In this document: piece after piece, positions 8,784 to 19,090 of the stretch
How the letters are laid out: each line of letters begins with the position of its first letter
How positions within the stretch are numbered: the stretch's first letter is position 1
Assembly (NCBI RefSeq): GCF_003369445.1
Contig: NZ_QRCU01000018.1
Location: forward strand, 105,403-169,402
Direction: 5' to 3'
Length of the DNA: 64,000 nucleotides
Origin: Arthrobacter silvisoli
GTDB taxonomy: Bacteria > Actinomycetota > Actinomycetes > Actinomycetales > Micrococcaceae
Notes under the pieces: model-generated
Database searches by the model: none
What the model was told of the DNA's origin: nothing
What the model saw: only the letters and a program-made list of their open reading frames with translations
Translations under genes and position numbers: made by a program

Positions 8784-9467
8784 ATGACCACACGAAGGCT
8801 TTCCACATTCAGCATTCTGGGGGTCTGTGCCCTCTTCGCGCTCTCAGGCTGTTTCGGCCCTCCCTCCCCGGCGCCCACAAGCAGTTCTTCCACACCGAGT
8901 GCTACAGCAAGCCCCGTCACCACCCCGAGCGCGACGGCGAGTCCGTCCGCGCCGATTAGCCCGTCGACTGAACCGGTTCCGACGACGACCACCGCGCCGT
9001 CGCCCGCCCCCACGAGCCCGGCCGCGAGGGAGGAGACCACTTCCCCGGGCCTCCCGGAGCAGGTCGCGCCGCTGACGGTCTACTACGTCGCGATCGGCGA
9101 CAACGGCACTTCCGGGCCGATGATCGGCTGCGGCGATAGTCTCGTCGCCACGACCACGGCCCCGGTCCGCTTCACGGATCAGGTCGGTCCCAGCATCAGG
9201 ACCTTGCTCGCAAACAAGAGCCGCGCCGTCGGCATGTCCGGGCTCGTGAACGTCCTGTATCAATCGAAGCTCACCTACCTCGGAGGTGAGCTGGACGGTG
9301 GAACAATCACGATCCACCTTTCCGGGCAGTTCATGCTGTCGGGCGTGTGCGATATCCCGCGCGCGAAGGCCCAGTTGGAGTTCACCGCCATGGCTGCTTC
9401 CGGGGCCACCAGCGCCCGGGTCTTTGTGAACGGCCGCCCGATCGACGACGTGCTCAGCCTGAAGTAG
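8784..9467 (+). CDS. Lipoprotein with GerMN-like domain
   Basis: 227-aa secreted lipoprotein. The ATG at 8784 follows CCAAGGGGGCATC. A type II signal peptide ends in the lipobox LSGC (Cys23), followed by about 65 residues of Ser/Thr/Pro/Ala-rich linker that would lift the domain off the membrane. The C-terminal domain (about residues 95-227; LTVYYVAIGDNG, then GGTITIHLSGQFM) resembles the GerMN domain of spore-germination and lipoprotein LpqB-type proteins, which is thought to bind ligands in the envelope. Two cysteines in the domain could form a disulfide. It is transcribed alone as far as I can see. Confidence 0.75.
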   Translation: MTTRRLSTFSILGVCALFALSGCFGPPSPAPTSSSSTPSATASPVTTPSATASPSAPISPSTEPVPTTTTAPSPAPTSPAAREETTSPGLPEQVAPLTVYYVAIGDNGTSGPMIGCGDSLVATTTAPVRFTDQVGPSIRTLLANKSRAVGMSGLVNVLYQSKLTYLGGELDGGTITIHLSGQFMLSGVCDIPRAKAQLEFTAMAASGATSARVFVNGRPIDDVLSLK

Positions 9468-10044
9468 TGCAGTTCAGGCAACCTGGCGAAGACGAAGAGG
9501 GAACGTTTCCGTCCATGAAGTCGGCAAAGTGAACGCTGATCTGTTCCCCCGCCCCATGGGTCCGAAGCGCAGCAGGATGTCGATCCGCCTTCCCTCCGTC
9601 GCGGGCTGTCCGCGCAGTTCGGACAGCCTTGTGTGGAACAGGATGGCCGCCGTCGAGCGCTCCCGAGCCGAGCGAAATCGTGGCCTGTACCGACAACAAG
9701 GTGACTGTGGAAGAACGGTGGCCGGGAGCGAGCACCCCCGAGTACCAGAGGTGAGTACTTCCTAGGTACCAGAGGGCTTTCCCCTGCCCGAAGTAGGTAC
9801 TTGTTACTCGTGACACCCGCTTGACCTGGAGTCTAGACTCGTAGTCACAGGGCGGCCGTGGCAACGGTCGACTTTGTGCTGCAGATGCTGCTGGGAATCT
9901 GGAGTTCAACTCCGGGGAGCAACAATGCTGGGCTATGGATTTTTTCACATGGGCGGGCGTGGTAGAGGCCGAAGGACCTCCTGGCTTGGCGTAAGGCGGC
10001 GAAATGATCGCCCGGTTGGTCCGCATCTACGCAGATCGCGGGAT
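9468..10044. other. Intergenic region with GTAC repeats and a palindrome
   Basis: No gene is supported in these 577 bp. The direct repeat GTACCAGAGG occurs at 9742-9751 and 9766-9775 among further GTAC words. A TTGACC -35-like hexamer (9821-9826) is followed by the perfect palindrome GAGTCTAGACTC (9829-9840) and a weak TAGTCA (9842-9847). This may be the promoter of the HAF protein/phosphoesterase operon. An in-frame ATG at 9925 with GGGGAG ahead is an alternative start for the next gene. Confidence 0.4.
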
Positions 10045-11127
10045 ATGCGGCTTCAGGCACAGCTGACAGCGCTGTTGCTTGCGCTGGAGGGTGGCCTGGT
10101 GGTGGTGCCGGTTGCGGCGTCTGCTGAGGGCGGAATGCGCGCTGCTACGAACTGTGAGGTGCGGCTGCTCGCCGGTCTGGGTGGCCGGGGCAGCAACGCG
10201 ATCGCGGCGAGCAGCAACGGCCTGGTGATCGGCATCGCCGACACTGCCACAGGCGGATCCGCGCCGCTGCTCTGGAGGGACAGCCGGCCGACGCCGCTGA
10301 CGATCCCGCTCCAGGCCGCGGCCCCCACCTCGGTGAACCGGGCCGGAGTCGTCGTCGGCACGGGGTATGACGCCACCCATGAGGTGCTCGTGGGCTGGTG
10401 GTGGCAGAACGGGCGGTATCACCGGCTCCCCGTTGGCCCAGGCGACATTGCGCTCCCGTCGATGGTGTCGGACAGCGGCGTCGTTGTCGGTGCCCTGATC
10501 GCCGACGAGGAGCACTCCGACGGGCCGGGCGCCGACGAGGACGAACGACCCGCTGTCTGGTCCACCGTGACCGCGGCACCCCGCGAACTCAGGCTGCCCC
10601 CCGGTGCGCGGAGCGGCCATGCGTTCGCGATCGGTCCGGACGGCACGATCGGCGGGGTGGCCCTCGCCGACGGCGGTACGCCTGTCCTGTGGGCGCCAAC
10701 CGGCACACCGAGGACCCTGCCGACCCTCGGCGGGCGAGGCGGCGTGGTGCTGGCGATCGGCTCCGACGGGCAAGCACTCGGCCAGAGTGCCGTGCCCGGT
10801 GGAACCCACGCGGTCCACTGGGACGCCTCCGGCCTCATCGCAGACCTGGGCACAGCGGCCGCCGGCCCCACCTCGAGCGCGCAGGCAGGCATCGCGGGGA
10901 TCGCCGTCGGAACCGGCAGCACGCCGGGGTTCCGCGCCTCGCGACCACAGGCTGTGATGTGGGTCGGCAACAGCGCCCGGATCCTGCCACCGGGTTCGGA
11001 AGGCCAGTTCGCCGGAGTGTCCGGGACGGCGAGCTCTGTGTCACAGCAGGGCGGGACCACCATTGTCGTCGGGTTCTCCGCGGCAGCCAACGGGCTGCGC
11101 CGCGCGACCGAATGGAGCTGTCGATGA
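10045..11127 (+). CDS. Secreted HAF-type repeat protein
   Basis: 360-aa exported protein of unknown function. The chosen ATG at 10045 gives a signal peptide (MRLQAQ, then a Leu/Val-rich core, then ASAEGG). ATG 9925 has a better ribosome site but would prepend 40 Arg/Gly-rich residues. The mature part is built of repeating beta-rich units with GxGxxNAIAxSxxGxVIG-like words followed by a tryptophan (for example SAPLLWRD, HAVHWDASG), as in HAF/extracellular repeat families that form propellers. Its TGA overlaps the next ATG (ATGA), so it is translationally coupled to the metallophosphoesterase. It may be an accessory or substrate-binding partner; this is inference. Confidence 0.7.
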   Translation: MRLQAQLTALLLALEGGLVVVPVAASAEGGMRAATNCEVRLLAGLGGRGSNAIAASSNGLVIGIADTATGGSAPLLWRDSRPTPLTIPLQAAAPTSVNRAGVVVGTGYDATHEVLVGWWWQNGRYHRLPVGPGDIALPSMVSDSGVVVGALIADEEHSDGPGADEDERPAVWSTVTAAPRELRLPPGARSGHAFAIGPDGTIGGVALADGGTPVLWAPTGTPRTLPTLGGRGGVVLAIGSDGQALGQSAVPGGTHAVHWDASGLIADLGTAAAGPTSSAQAGIAGIAVGTGSTPGFRASRPQAVMWVGNSARILPPGSEGQFAGVSGTASSVSQQGGTTIVVGFSAAANGLRRATEWSCR

Positions 11128-12965
11128 ACGGCCGCCGGCGCGCGCGCCACCCACTGCGCCCGGTGCTGGCCCTTCTGTTCGGGGGAGCACTCGTTCTCGC
11201 GAATGTCTACTTTCTCGCCACCTCGCGGGAGAACCAGGCCACCGCCGCATTTTCGGTGAGCCTGGGGTTCGCCGGCGACACCGGCGGCAACACGGTCACC
11301 GGCAAGGTGATCGACGCAGCAAGAAACGCGGGGACTGCGGCGATGTTCAACCTCGGCGACATGTCCTACTCCCAGATCACCCCGGAGGCGTCCTGGTGCT
11401 CGTTTGTCTCGCAGCACGCCGGGACCATGCCCTATGGGCTTGTGTCCGGGAACCATGAGGACAACGGACCTGACGGGGTGTGGTCGAACTTCGCCGCGTG
11501 CCTGCCGGACAAGTTCGGCTCCACAGGAGACTACGGCCAGCAGTTCTACACGGACTTCCCCGCCAGCAGCCCGCTGGTCCGGGTGATCATGGTGTCCCCG
11601 AAGCTGACCTTCAGCGGTACGACCAAGGACTGGTCCTACAAGGCCGGCACACAGGGCTACACGTTCGTGTCGTCGGCGATCGACGCGGCCCGGGCTGCCG
11701 GCATCCCGTTCGTCGTCGTCGGGATGCACATGTACTGCCTGTCGATGGTCAACTACCCCTGCGCCGCCAGCCCTGACCTGATGAATCTGCTGGTGGCCAA
11801 GAAGGTGGACCTCTACCTGCAGGCACACGACCACGCGTACGCGCGCAGCTACCCGCTCACGCTCCAAGGCACTTGCACGGCCATCTCCGTCAGCAGCTTT
11901 AACCCCGACTGTGTCGCCGACACGAACCCCACCGGCGAATTCACCGCCGGCACCGGGACGATCCTGGCCACCGTGGGTTCGGGCGGCAGGTCGCTCAACA
12001 GCGAGAGCAACACGACGACGGCGCCGTACTTCCAGCGGTTCATGGGCAGCAACAACAACCCGACGTACGGCTTCTTGAAGGTGTCGGTGACCGACACGAC
12101 GCTGACCGGTCAGTTCGTCGGCGCCTCGGGCGGGACCTTCACCGACAGTTTCACGCTCACCCGGACGGCACCTTCACCGACGCCGACACCAACGCCGACG
12201 CCGACACCAACGCCGACGCCGACGGCGACGCCGACACCGACGCCGACACCAACGCCCACGCCGACGCCGACGGCGACGCCGACGCCGATACCGACCTCTG
12301 TCAGGTCGTCGGCAGCCGGATCTGGCGAGCTGACCTCTTCGGGCTCGTACACGCCGACCTTGCCAGCAGGCTGGCAGCCCGGCGACGTAGTCTTCCTGTT
12401 CTCACAGGTGACCGTGGCTGGGTCTGCGAACGCCACGGCTCCCACGGGATGGACGCGGGCAATCGCCGACTTCACCAGCGCCGGATCCACCTCGGCGCAC
12501 CAGGCGGTCTGGTATCGGGTGATGCAGTCCGGCGACACCGCGCCTAGTGTGCCCGAACCCGCGTCCCGGTATGCCTGGGTGACGGTTGCCGTGCAGGGCG
12601 CCAGCGCCACCACACCGCTGGACGTTGCGCCCGCCAATGACCCCAACGCCGGGGTGTCCTACCCGGATGTCCGGGCCCCCTCGATCACGCCAGTGACGTC
12701 GGGGGCGTTATTGTTGACCGCACACGGCGTGAGGAACGGCACCAACTCGGCGACCACGACATTCACGCCCCCGCCGGGGACGGCGGAGGCCGGCGACGTA
12801 ACGTCGAGCGTTGCGTCCAAGTCGAACGCGGCCATCGAAGTCGGCTTCCTCTCGCTGGCCGATACGTCCGCCACCGGCACGAAGACCGCGACCGCAGCCT
12901 CGAGCTCCGGCACGAGCATCAATCAGTGCGGCTCGGCGATCATCGTGCGCCCTGCCTCGCCCTGA
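11124..12965 (+). CDS. Secreted metallophosphoesterase with Pro-Thr linker
   Basis: 613-aa exported phosphatase. The ATG at 11124 has GGAG six bases upstream and overlaps the preceding stop. An N-terminal hydrophobic anchor/signal (about residues 12-32) precedes a calcineurin-like metallophosphoesterase domain with FAGDTGGN, NLGDMSY, SGNHED, GMHMY and the metal-binding QAHDHAYARSY. This order is typical of purple-acid-phosphatase-like secreted enzymes. A (Pro-Thr)n linker at about residues 350-390 connects to a C-terminal beta-sandwich-like domain of about 220 residues that probably mediates attachment. Likely role: extracellular phosphate-ester hydrolysis. A second, shorter homologue lies convergently downstream. 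Confidence 0.85.
   Translation: MNGRRRARHPLRPVLALLFGGALVLANVYFLATSRENQATAAFSVSLGFAGDTGGNTVTGKVIDAARNAGTAAMFNLGDMSYSQITPEASWCSFVSQHAGTMPYGLVSGNHEDNGPDGVWSNFAACLPDKFGSTGDYGQQFYTDFPASSPLVRVIMVSPKLTFSGTTKDWSYKAGTQGYTFVSSAIDAARAAGIPFVVVGMHMYCLSMVNYPCAASPDLMNLLVAKKVDLYLQAHDHAYARSYPLTLQGTCTAISVSSFNPDCVADTNPTGEFTAGTGTILATVGSGGRSLNSESNTTTAPYFQRFMGSNNNPTYGFLKVSVTDTTLTGQFVGASGGTFTDSFTLTRTAPSPTPTPTPTPTPTPTPTATPTPTPTPTPTPTPTATPTPIPTSVRSSAAGSGELTSSGSYTPTLPAGWQPGDVVFLFSQVTVAGSANATAPTGWTRAIADFTSAGSTSAHQAVWYRVMQSGDTAPSVPEPASRYAWVTVAVQGASATTPLDVAPANDPNAGVSYPDVRAPSITPVTSGALLLTAHGVRNGTNSATTTFTPPPGTAEAGDVTSSVASKSNAAIEVGFLSLADTSATGTKTATAASSSGTSINQCGSAIIVRPASP
12171..12297 (+). repeat. Pro-Thr codon repeat (CCGACG/CCAACG) linker
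   Basis: About twenty 6-bp units of the type CCGACG/CCGACA/CCAACG encode the PT linker, with two TAT interruptions. Such repeats separate catalytic and binding domains in secreted actinobacterial hydrolases and can vary in length by slippage. Confidence 0.9.
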
Positions 12966-13155
12966 CCGGTACGGCGCAAGCCGGCGGCAGCACCGCCGTC
13001 GGAAGCAGGGTAGTCTGCAGGCGTAGAAATGGTGTGGTACCCACGCCTGTGAGGACGGTGGCCACAGGGTTGCTTGGCACGGTCCCGTGATGCGCGTGCG
13101 GTCTCCCGGCTTCGATAGTGCCCCAGGGCGTGGGGCGGCTTATCGGTGGCTCTAA

Positions 13156-14121
13156 CTACGGTGGGGGACGCGTACCTGCGTCCGTGCCCGACCCCGACGT
13201 TGGAACGAAGTTCCAGTCGAAAGACCCGTTGTCCCGGAGTGTCAAACGAAGGTACCCGTGAGTGTCGCTGAACCGCTTCTCGATGTACGGGGGATTGCTG
13301 GTGAAGGAGCGGAGGCCGATACCTCCCGTCGAAACCTGGAACGCTGTCATCCCGTCGCTGACGCACTGGTCAGCGTTGTTCACCGGACATGACCGTTCGT
13401 AGTTGTGTTGCGATCCTGACAGGGTCAGACGGACCCGGTGCTTCCACATCACATCGATCCACGGCTTGTGGTCAGCGGCCCGCATATGTCCTTTCGTGTT
13501 CGACGTGAAGTACGGTTCGTGGTACACGACTGCCAGGTGCTTACCCGCAGCCTCTGCAGCAGCGAGGTCGTTGTCCAGCCACGTCGTCAACACCCGGGCC
13601 TGGGTGGGATTGTACCGCCAGAGCGCGGACGACAGGAACGCGAAGTGCCAGTTCCCGAAGTCCTTCGAGTACGGTTCCCCGTTCTCGATGAACCCACGCT
13701 CCTGGTTGATCGCAGCCTTCGCCGGGGACCCCGGGCATTGGCCATCCATGAAGTTGTCGAGGTCTTCGTTGCGGCCGGGTTTCCAGTCGTGGTTGGGGGC
13801 TGACACCCAGTACAACTTGGGCATCGTGCCACCCCACAGCGGCGTCCAGTAGTTCACGTAGTCAGCGCAGTATGCGGTGTCGTACTGGAAGTCCCCGAGC
13901 CCTAAGAACGCGTCGATCTCGTTGTTCTGCACGAGCCGGGTGATGGCCGCAGCGTTCCGACCGGACGGGCTATCAGGGGCATAGTTCTTGACGCCGTTCA
14001 TGTCACCGACAGCGACGATCCGAACATCATTCCCACGGCCGATAACGAGGGACGCGGCAAAAAGGGCAGTGGCGCCCAAAATGAGAGCGGACGCTCCAGC
14101 GATAACACGACTGCGGCGCAT
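13156..14121 (-). CDS. Secreted metallophosphoesterase (single domain)
   Basis: 321-aa exported calcineurin-like phosphatase. Start ATG (complement of 14119-14121) has GGGAGG ahead on the minus strand. A signal sequence (RVIAGASALILGATALFAASLVIG) leads into metal-site motifs VAVGDMNG, GLGDFQYD, SAPNHDW (the usual GNH is replaced by PNH), VVYHEPYF and SGSQHNYERS. It is shorter than the enzyme at 11124 and has no linker or binding domain. The two genes converge across about 190 bp. Tandem phosphatases of different architecture suggest scavenging of different phosphate esters; the substrate is unknown. Confidence 0.82.
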   Translation of the reverse strand: MRRSRVIAGASALILGATALFAASLVIGRGNDVRIVAVGDMNGVKNYAPDSPSGRNAAAITRLVQNNEIDAFLGLGDFQYDTAYCADYVNYWTPLWGGTMPKLYWVSAPNHDWKPGRNEDLDNFMDGQCPGSPAKAAINQERGFIENGEPYSKDFGNWHFAFLSSALWRYNPTQARVLTTWLDNDLAAAEAAGKHLAVVYHEPYFTSNTKGHMRAADHKPWIDVMWKHRVRLTLSGSQHNYERSCPVNNADQCVSDGMTAFQVSTGGIGLRSFTSNPPYIEKRFSDTHGYLRLTLRDNGSFDWNFVPTSGSGTDAGTRPPP

Positions 14122-14422
14122 GGAGGGCGCCTCCCTTCGTGGGAGAGCGGGGTGTGCTACTTCCAGGCAAATCGGGGGCCACCCGGTATGTCTGCTTTCG
14201 AGTGTAGGACAACCCCGGGACGATCACAGGGCATCATGGTTCTCGTCGTCCCTGCCACGAAGGCCCGGAGTGCCGGCACGGCGTGCCGGGAAGCCAAGTA
14301 AGAGAACGTCCGCTGCGGACGCGGCACTTCTGAACGGAAGTCAGCCACCCGGGGCCGAGAGCGGAGCGCCCCCGCAGAGCAGGCCGGTGGCGCGTGGGCC
14401 ATGGGGCGGGCAGTATGGGGGA

Positions 14423-15286
14423 ATGAACGTCCCCGACGCGGACGGTCCGGCGCACGATGGCCCCAATAGGGCCCGCCTGCACCCGTGGGGCCGTTATGTG
14501 GCTTTGGGTGATTCGTTCACGGAGGGGGTCGGAGACCCGGAACCCCGCAGACCGGGGGGCCTGCGGGGTTGGGCGGACCGGGTCGCGGAAGAGCTGAGCG
14601 CCGGTCACCAAGGTTTCGCCTACGCGAACCTGGCGGTCCGTGGACGGCTGCTCCCGCAGATCCTGGATGAACAGGTCGGGCCGGCACTGGACCTGCGGCC
14701 GGACCTGATCACTCTCAATGCCGGGGGCAATGACCTGATTTTCCGCCGAAGCGATCCCGACAAACTCGCCGAGCGGATGGACGCCGGCGTGGAATTGCTG
14801 GCCTCTACCGGCGCAACGGTTGTGTTGTTCGCCGGCCCGGACTGGGGCGCAACCCCGCTGCTGGGCCGGGTCCGCGGGAAGGTAGCGATCTTCAATGAGA
14901 ACCTGCGCGCCATCGCGGCACGCCACGATGCAGTGATCGCCGATCTCTGGGCGCTGCGGGAACTCACCCACCCGCTCATGTGGGATCCGGACCGTTTGCA
15001 TTTCTCTCCGTTGGGCCAGCACACCATCGCGATCATGGTGCTGGAAACCCTGAATGTCCCCCACACCCTGGAACCCTTGGCGCCCAAAGAGTTGCCCGAA
15101 CTCAGCTGGCGCGAGGCGAGAGCCGATGACATCACCTGGGCGCGTGACTACCTGGTCCCTTGGGTCCTTCAACATCTCAGACGGATCTCCGACGATGAGC
15201 GGCACGCCAAACGGCCGAAGCCGGGCCCGGTGTTCGGGGCCCCGATGCCACCCGGAACCTTCGTTGGACAGGACCCCCGGAACTAG
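14423..15286 (+). CDS. SGNH/GDSL-type hydrolase
   Basis: 287-aa putative esterase/lipase. The ATG at 14423 follows a run of Gs (TATGGGGGA). Catalytic blocks are present: block I ALGDSFTEGVGD with the nucleophile Ser, block III GGND, and block V DPDRLHFSP with the catalytic Asp/His. No signal peptide is seen, so it acts in the cytosol, probably on acetyl or acyl esters. The C-terminal 70 residues (WARDYLVPWVLQHLRR onward) are an extension common in actinobacterial members. The 300-bp gap to the divergent phosphatase contains no other gene. Confidence 0.85.
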   Translation: MNVPDADGPAHDGPNRARLHPWGRYVALGDSFTEGVGDPEPRRPGGLRGWADRVAEELSAGHQGFAYANLAVRGRLLPQILDEQVGPALDLRPDLITLNAGGNDLIFRRSDPDKLAERMDAGVELLASTGATVVLFAGPDWGATPLLGRVRGKVAIFNENLRAIAARHDAVIADLWALRELTHPLMWDPDRLHFSPLGQHTIAIMVLETLNVPHTLEPLAPKELPELSWREARADDITWARDYLVPWVLQHLRRISDDERHAKRPKPGPVFGAPMPPGTFVGQDPRN

Positions 15287-15406
15287 TGGTCAGACCGCAA
15301 CAGACCCGGCATATCAGCTGTCTGTATTGCTGGTGAGGCTTGCGGGGCCGGGCTGCTGATTTCCTGCGCTGTCGAACGGCGACGACGAAGCAGGCAGCCC
15401 AGTCGA

Positions 15407-16609
<1,203 letters not shown>

Positions 16610-16652
16610 AGTCCGATTTGAATCAAAATAGGGCTACGTCGGGGTTGGGCAT

Positions 16653-16668
16653 AGGGCTGAAAGTCCCG
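16653..16668 (-). promoter_or_regulatory. DosR-like box A (pit)
   Basis: Minus-strand reading CGGGACTTTCAGCCCT, close to the mycobacterial DosR box. It ends 44 bp before the pit start codon and is the leftmost of fourteen related elements in this window. Confidence 0.6.
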
Positions 16669-16752
16669 GAGGAAGCGCTGAGAAGAGGCCGTTTGGCCCC
16701 TATGTTCTGTCGGCTTGGGCAAGGCGCTGGATCTGAGGATCGTCGAGGCGAT

Positions 16753-17169
16753 TCATGTTGTGAGGTTGTTGATCATGGTTTCCAAAGTTCGGATGGTCCG
16801 CTCGTACTCACCGTTCTCAAGCCCTTGAGTGCTGATGTCGCGCACTCCGTTCACGTCATTGAGCGCCTTACGGTACTCAGTGCGCCCTGCGTCCGTGAGC
16901 CGGTAGACGCCGCCCTTCTCTGCGACGAGCCCGCCGCTTAGAAGCTGCTCGAGCGACGCCTCCGAAGGCTCGCGGGAGGATGTTTCCTGGTTTGGAGCGG
17001 TAGCTACGTCCAGCTGGTTGATCGTGCTCTGGGTCTCGGCGAGCACGTTGAGCAGTTGCCATTGCCTGCGGCTGAGCCGATGGTTCGCAAGGGCGTCTGT
17101 GAACCGCTCCTCAAGCAGCCGGTCGAGAGTCCTGAGCAGATAGGCAATCGGCTGGGTGGTGTCGGGCAT
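16753..17169 (-). CDS. MarR-family transcriptional regulator
   Basis: 138-aa winged-helix regulator. The ATG (complement of 17167-17169) has a near-perfect AGGAGGTCACC ribosome site. The N-terminal helix (YLLRTLDRLLEERF) is the dimerisation part. HRLSRRQWQLLNVLAE, SLEQLLSGGLVAEKGGVYRLTDAGR gives the recognition helix and wing typical of MarR. The gap to pit is 143 bp and carries a DosR-like box, so pit may have its own promoter. Ligand and targets are unknown; two further DosR-like boxes lie 118-226 bp upstream. Confidence 0.75.
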   Translation of the reverse strand: MPDTTQPIAYLLRTLDRLLEERFTDALANHRLSRRQWQLLNVLAETQSTINQLDVATAPNQETSSREPSEASLEQLLSGGLVAEKGGVYRLTDAGRTEYRKALNDVNGVRDISTQGLENGEYERTIRTLETMINNLTT

Positions 17170-17286
17170 GGTGACCTCCTGTCGCGCGGGCACCCCGTCC
17201 GTTCCGTCGACGGGGCACGGTGGCTGCGCAGATTGTTGGTGATTCCAAGGATGCGCCGAGATTACGGCCGGGGCGGGCGGAGCGTA

Positions 17287-17302
17287 AGGGTCTAAGGGCC
17301 CC
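17287..17302 (-). promoter_or_regulatory. DosR-like box B2
   Basis: Minus-strand reading GGGGCCCTTAGACCCT, similar to the box ahead of dosR at 50033. It lies 118 bp upstream of the MarR-like gene. Confidence 0.45.
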
Positions 17303-17379
17303 GACCTTGTCATGGTTGTCGCTGCTGCCGCGGAACCCCTTCGGGCCGTTGCCCGACGTGTCCCGGCAGGGGAGGGATG

Positions 17380-17395
17380 GGTGACCTTTGGCCCT
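17380..17395 (+). promoter_or_regulatory. DosR-like box B
   Basis: GGTGACCTTTGGCCCT. It lies between the MarR-like gene (leftward) and a possible small rightward gene at 17511. Which gene it serves is unclear. Confidence 0.55.
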
Positions 17396-17510
17396 TCCCG
17401 CCCCGTTTCGCGCCAGGCAGGCTTTAAGCAGGACGACAGACAAGACGGACGGCATGCTCCGCCAGTGGACAAAGCTCTCACCTAGTGGGCGTTGATTGTT
17501 CGGAGGGACC

Positions 17511-17750
17511 ATGAAGCGAATAGGAACGCCTGGGATCCTTGACACTCAGGGAACCGGTGGTCACCGCATCGAAGCGACGGCGGCATTGCGTCGGCAATCC
17601 ACGCTGGATGACGCGGGAGACCCTGGCGCACGGGTGCAAGGAGTAGCCAGCGCATCCTTGGCTTTGTCAGCCGCGATCGGGCCCACTGATTCCACGGATG
17701 ATTCATGTTCGACATGCGTTCAGGATCTATGGCCTGATTGCATCGACTGA
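17511..17750 (+). CDS. Possible small protein with strong ribosome site
   Basis: 79-aa open frame starting MKRIGTPG after a textbook GGAGGGACC site. A DosR-like box ends 115 bp upstream. The composition is ordinary, with two cysteines near the C-terminus (SCSTC), and no domain is recognised. The rest of the 625-bp gap between the MarR-like and erythromycin-esterase genes holds no other candidate. The frame could be fortuitous in high-GC DNA. Confidence 0.35.
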   Translation: MKRIGTPGILDTQGTGGHRIEATAALRRQSTLDDAGDPGARVQGVASASLALSAAIGPTDSTDDSCSTCVQDLWPDCID

Positions 17751-17794
17751 GGGCCTCTAGGGGCTCCGGAACGATTCGGTGCTGAATACTTCGG

Positions 17795-19090
17795 CTAGAA
17801 ACCTGTCGGTTCGGTCTCGAGTTCGGGCTCCCCGGGCAGGTATTCGGGATGGAGGGGGTGCAGGGCGACCGTCCGGGGAAACCAAAGCAGCGCATCGTAG
17901 CGCTGCCTGAGTTCCGTGGGAACGTAGTTTCCGCCTTCCCGCTCCGGGTTGTAGACCACGCCGATTGCCCGGTGTCCGAGCCAAACGTCAGGCCATTCGC
18001 CCGGCCGGGATGCCCCGAACAGCAAGGACGAGGGGGCGTCCAGCGCCTGGTTGAGCAAGTATTCATGGCTGCCGGCCTGGGCAGGTGGAAGCAGCATGGT
18101 CTTTCCGGGCCGCCCCCAGGCCTCGGCCGCCATAACCGTCCCGGCGAACGTGGCGAAACCCACCAGGAATACGGTCCCGGGATGGCGTTGGCGCATCAGC
18201 TGCCCGATGTTGACCATTCCGGCGTGTTCCATGTCGGTGGCCCGTGCGTCGCCGACATGCGTATTGTGCGCCCAGATCAATCCCTTGGAATGGTGACCAT
18301 GGCGGTCCGCGATGCGATCGATGGTGTCGCTCATGTGCTGGTCGCGGATGTTCCATGACTGCCGGTCGCCCCGGACCATGATGCGGTAATAGCGTTCGGC
18401 GTTGGCTGCGATGATGGCGTTCTGTGCGACGTCGAAGGCTGCCGGATCGTCCTGCATCTTCGCGAAGGTCTGCCTTCGCACCTCGGCAAGGAGCGCGAGC
18501 ACGTCCGCTTCGCATGACTGAGGTACCAGGCGGGTGTTCCATGCGTACCTTTGCGGGTCTTCGCCGAAAGGCGCGAAGCATTGCCACGCGCGCAACGCCG
18601 CCGGAACGGCTTCCCTGGCGTTGGCGTGGAGCCAGGCAAAGATCACGCGCAGCGAGTCCCACAGAGAGTAGACATCAAGGCCGTAGAAGCCCGTCCGTTG
18701 GCCTTCGGGCAGGGCCAGGTTCCATTGGCGCAGCCACTCCAGGAATCCGGCAACTTCGACGTTGGCCCACATCCAGGTCGGCCAGCGGGAGAAGCCTGCA
18801 AGCAATTCCCTCGCATCGAGTTCCTGATCCGCTTGGCCCCGCACCCAACGGTTGATCCGCCAACAGTCGGGCCAGTCGCCTTCGACCCCGATCCAGGTGA
18901 ATCCGTGTTCCTCGATGAGCCGGCGACTGAGCAGCGCCCGCCAGCGGTAGAACTCATGGCTGCCGTGCGACGCTTCACCCAGGCACACGAATCGCGCGGC
19001 AGCGGCTGAACGGACAACGTCGTCGAGGTCGTACGGGCCGAGGAGCGGCCGGGCCATGTCCCGGATCCTGACGGGCTCCGCCCCGGTCAC
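17795..19090 (-). CDS. Erythromycin-esterase family protein
   Basis: 431-aa EreA/EreB-like protein. Hallmarks are LGEASHGSHEFY (His-containing active-site loop), the GVEGDWPD segment and WAHNTHVGDAR with a second conserved His. In resistance enzymes this fold hydrolyses macrolide lactones. In chromosomal stress clusters the true substrate is unknown. The start GTG overlaps the stop of the upstream phosphoribosyltransferase/hydrolase gene (GTGA), so the two are translationally coupled. From family knowledge, the mycobacterial dormancy gene Rv2030c carries a phosphoribosyltransferase and an erythromycin-esterase domain in one polypeptide. Here those activities sit in neighbouring coupled genes. 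Confidence 0.85.
   Translation of the reverse strand: MTGAEPVRIRDMARPLLGPYDLDDVVRSAAAARFVCLGEASHGSHEFYRWRALLSRRLIEEHGFTWIGVEGDWPDCWRINRWVRGQADQELDARELLAGFSRWPTWMWANVEVAGFLEWLRQWNLALPEGQRTGFYGLDVYSLWDSLRVIFAWLHANAREAVPAALRAWQCFAPFGEDPQRYAWNTRLVPQSCEADVLALLAEVRRQTFAKMQDDPAAFDVAQNAIIAANAERYYRIMVRGDRQSWNIRDQHMSDTIDRIADRHGHHSKGLIWAHNTHVGDARATDMEHAGMVNIGQLMRQRHPGTVFLVGFATFAGTVMAAEAWGRPGKTMLLPPAQAGSHEYLLNQALDAPSSLLFGASRPGEWPDVWLGHRAIGVVYNPEREGGNYVPTELRQRYDALLWFPRTVALHPLHPEYLPGEPELETEPTGF

Noticed and set aside
12171..12297. Short-unit repeat that could be taken for a CRISPR-like array
   Set aside because: The units are contiguous hexamers in frame with a secreted enzyme and encode a Pro-Thr linker; there are no spacers.
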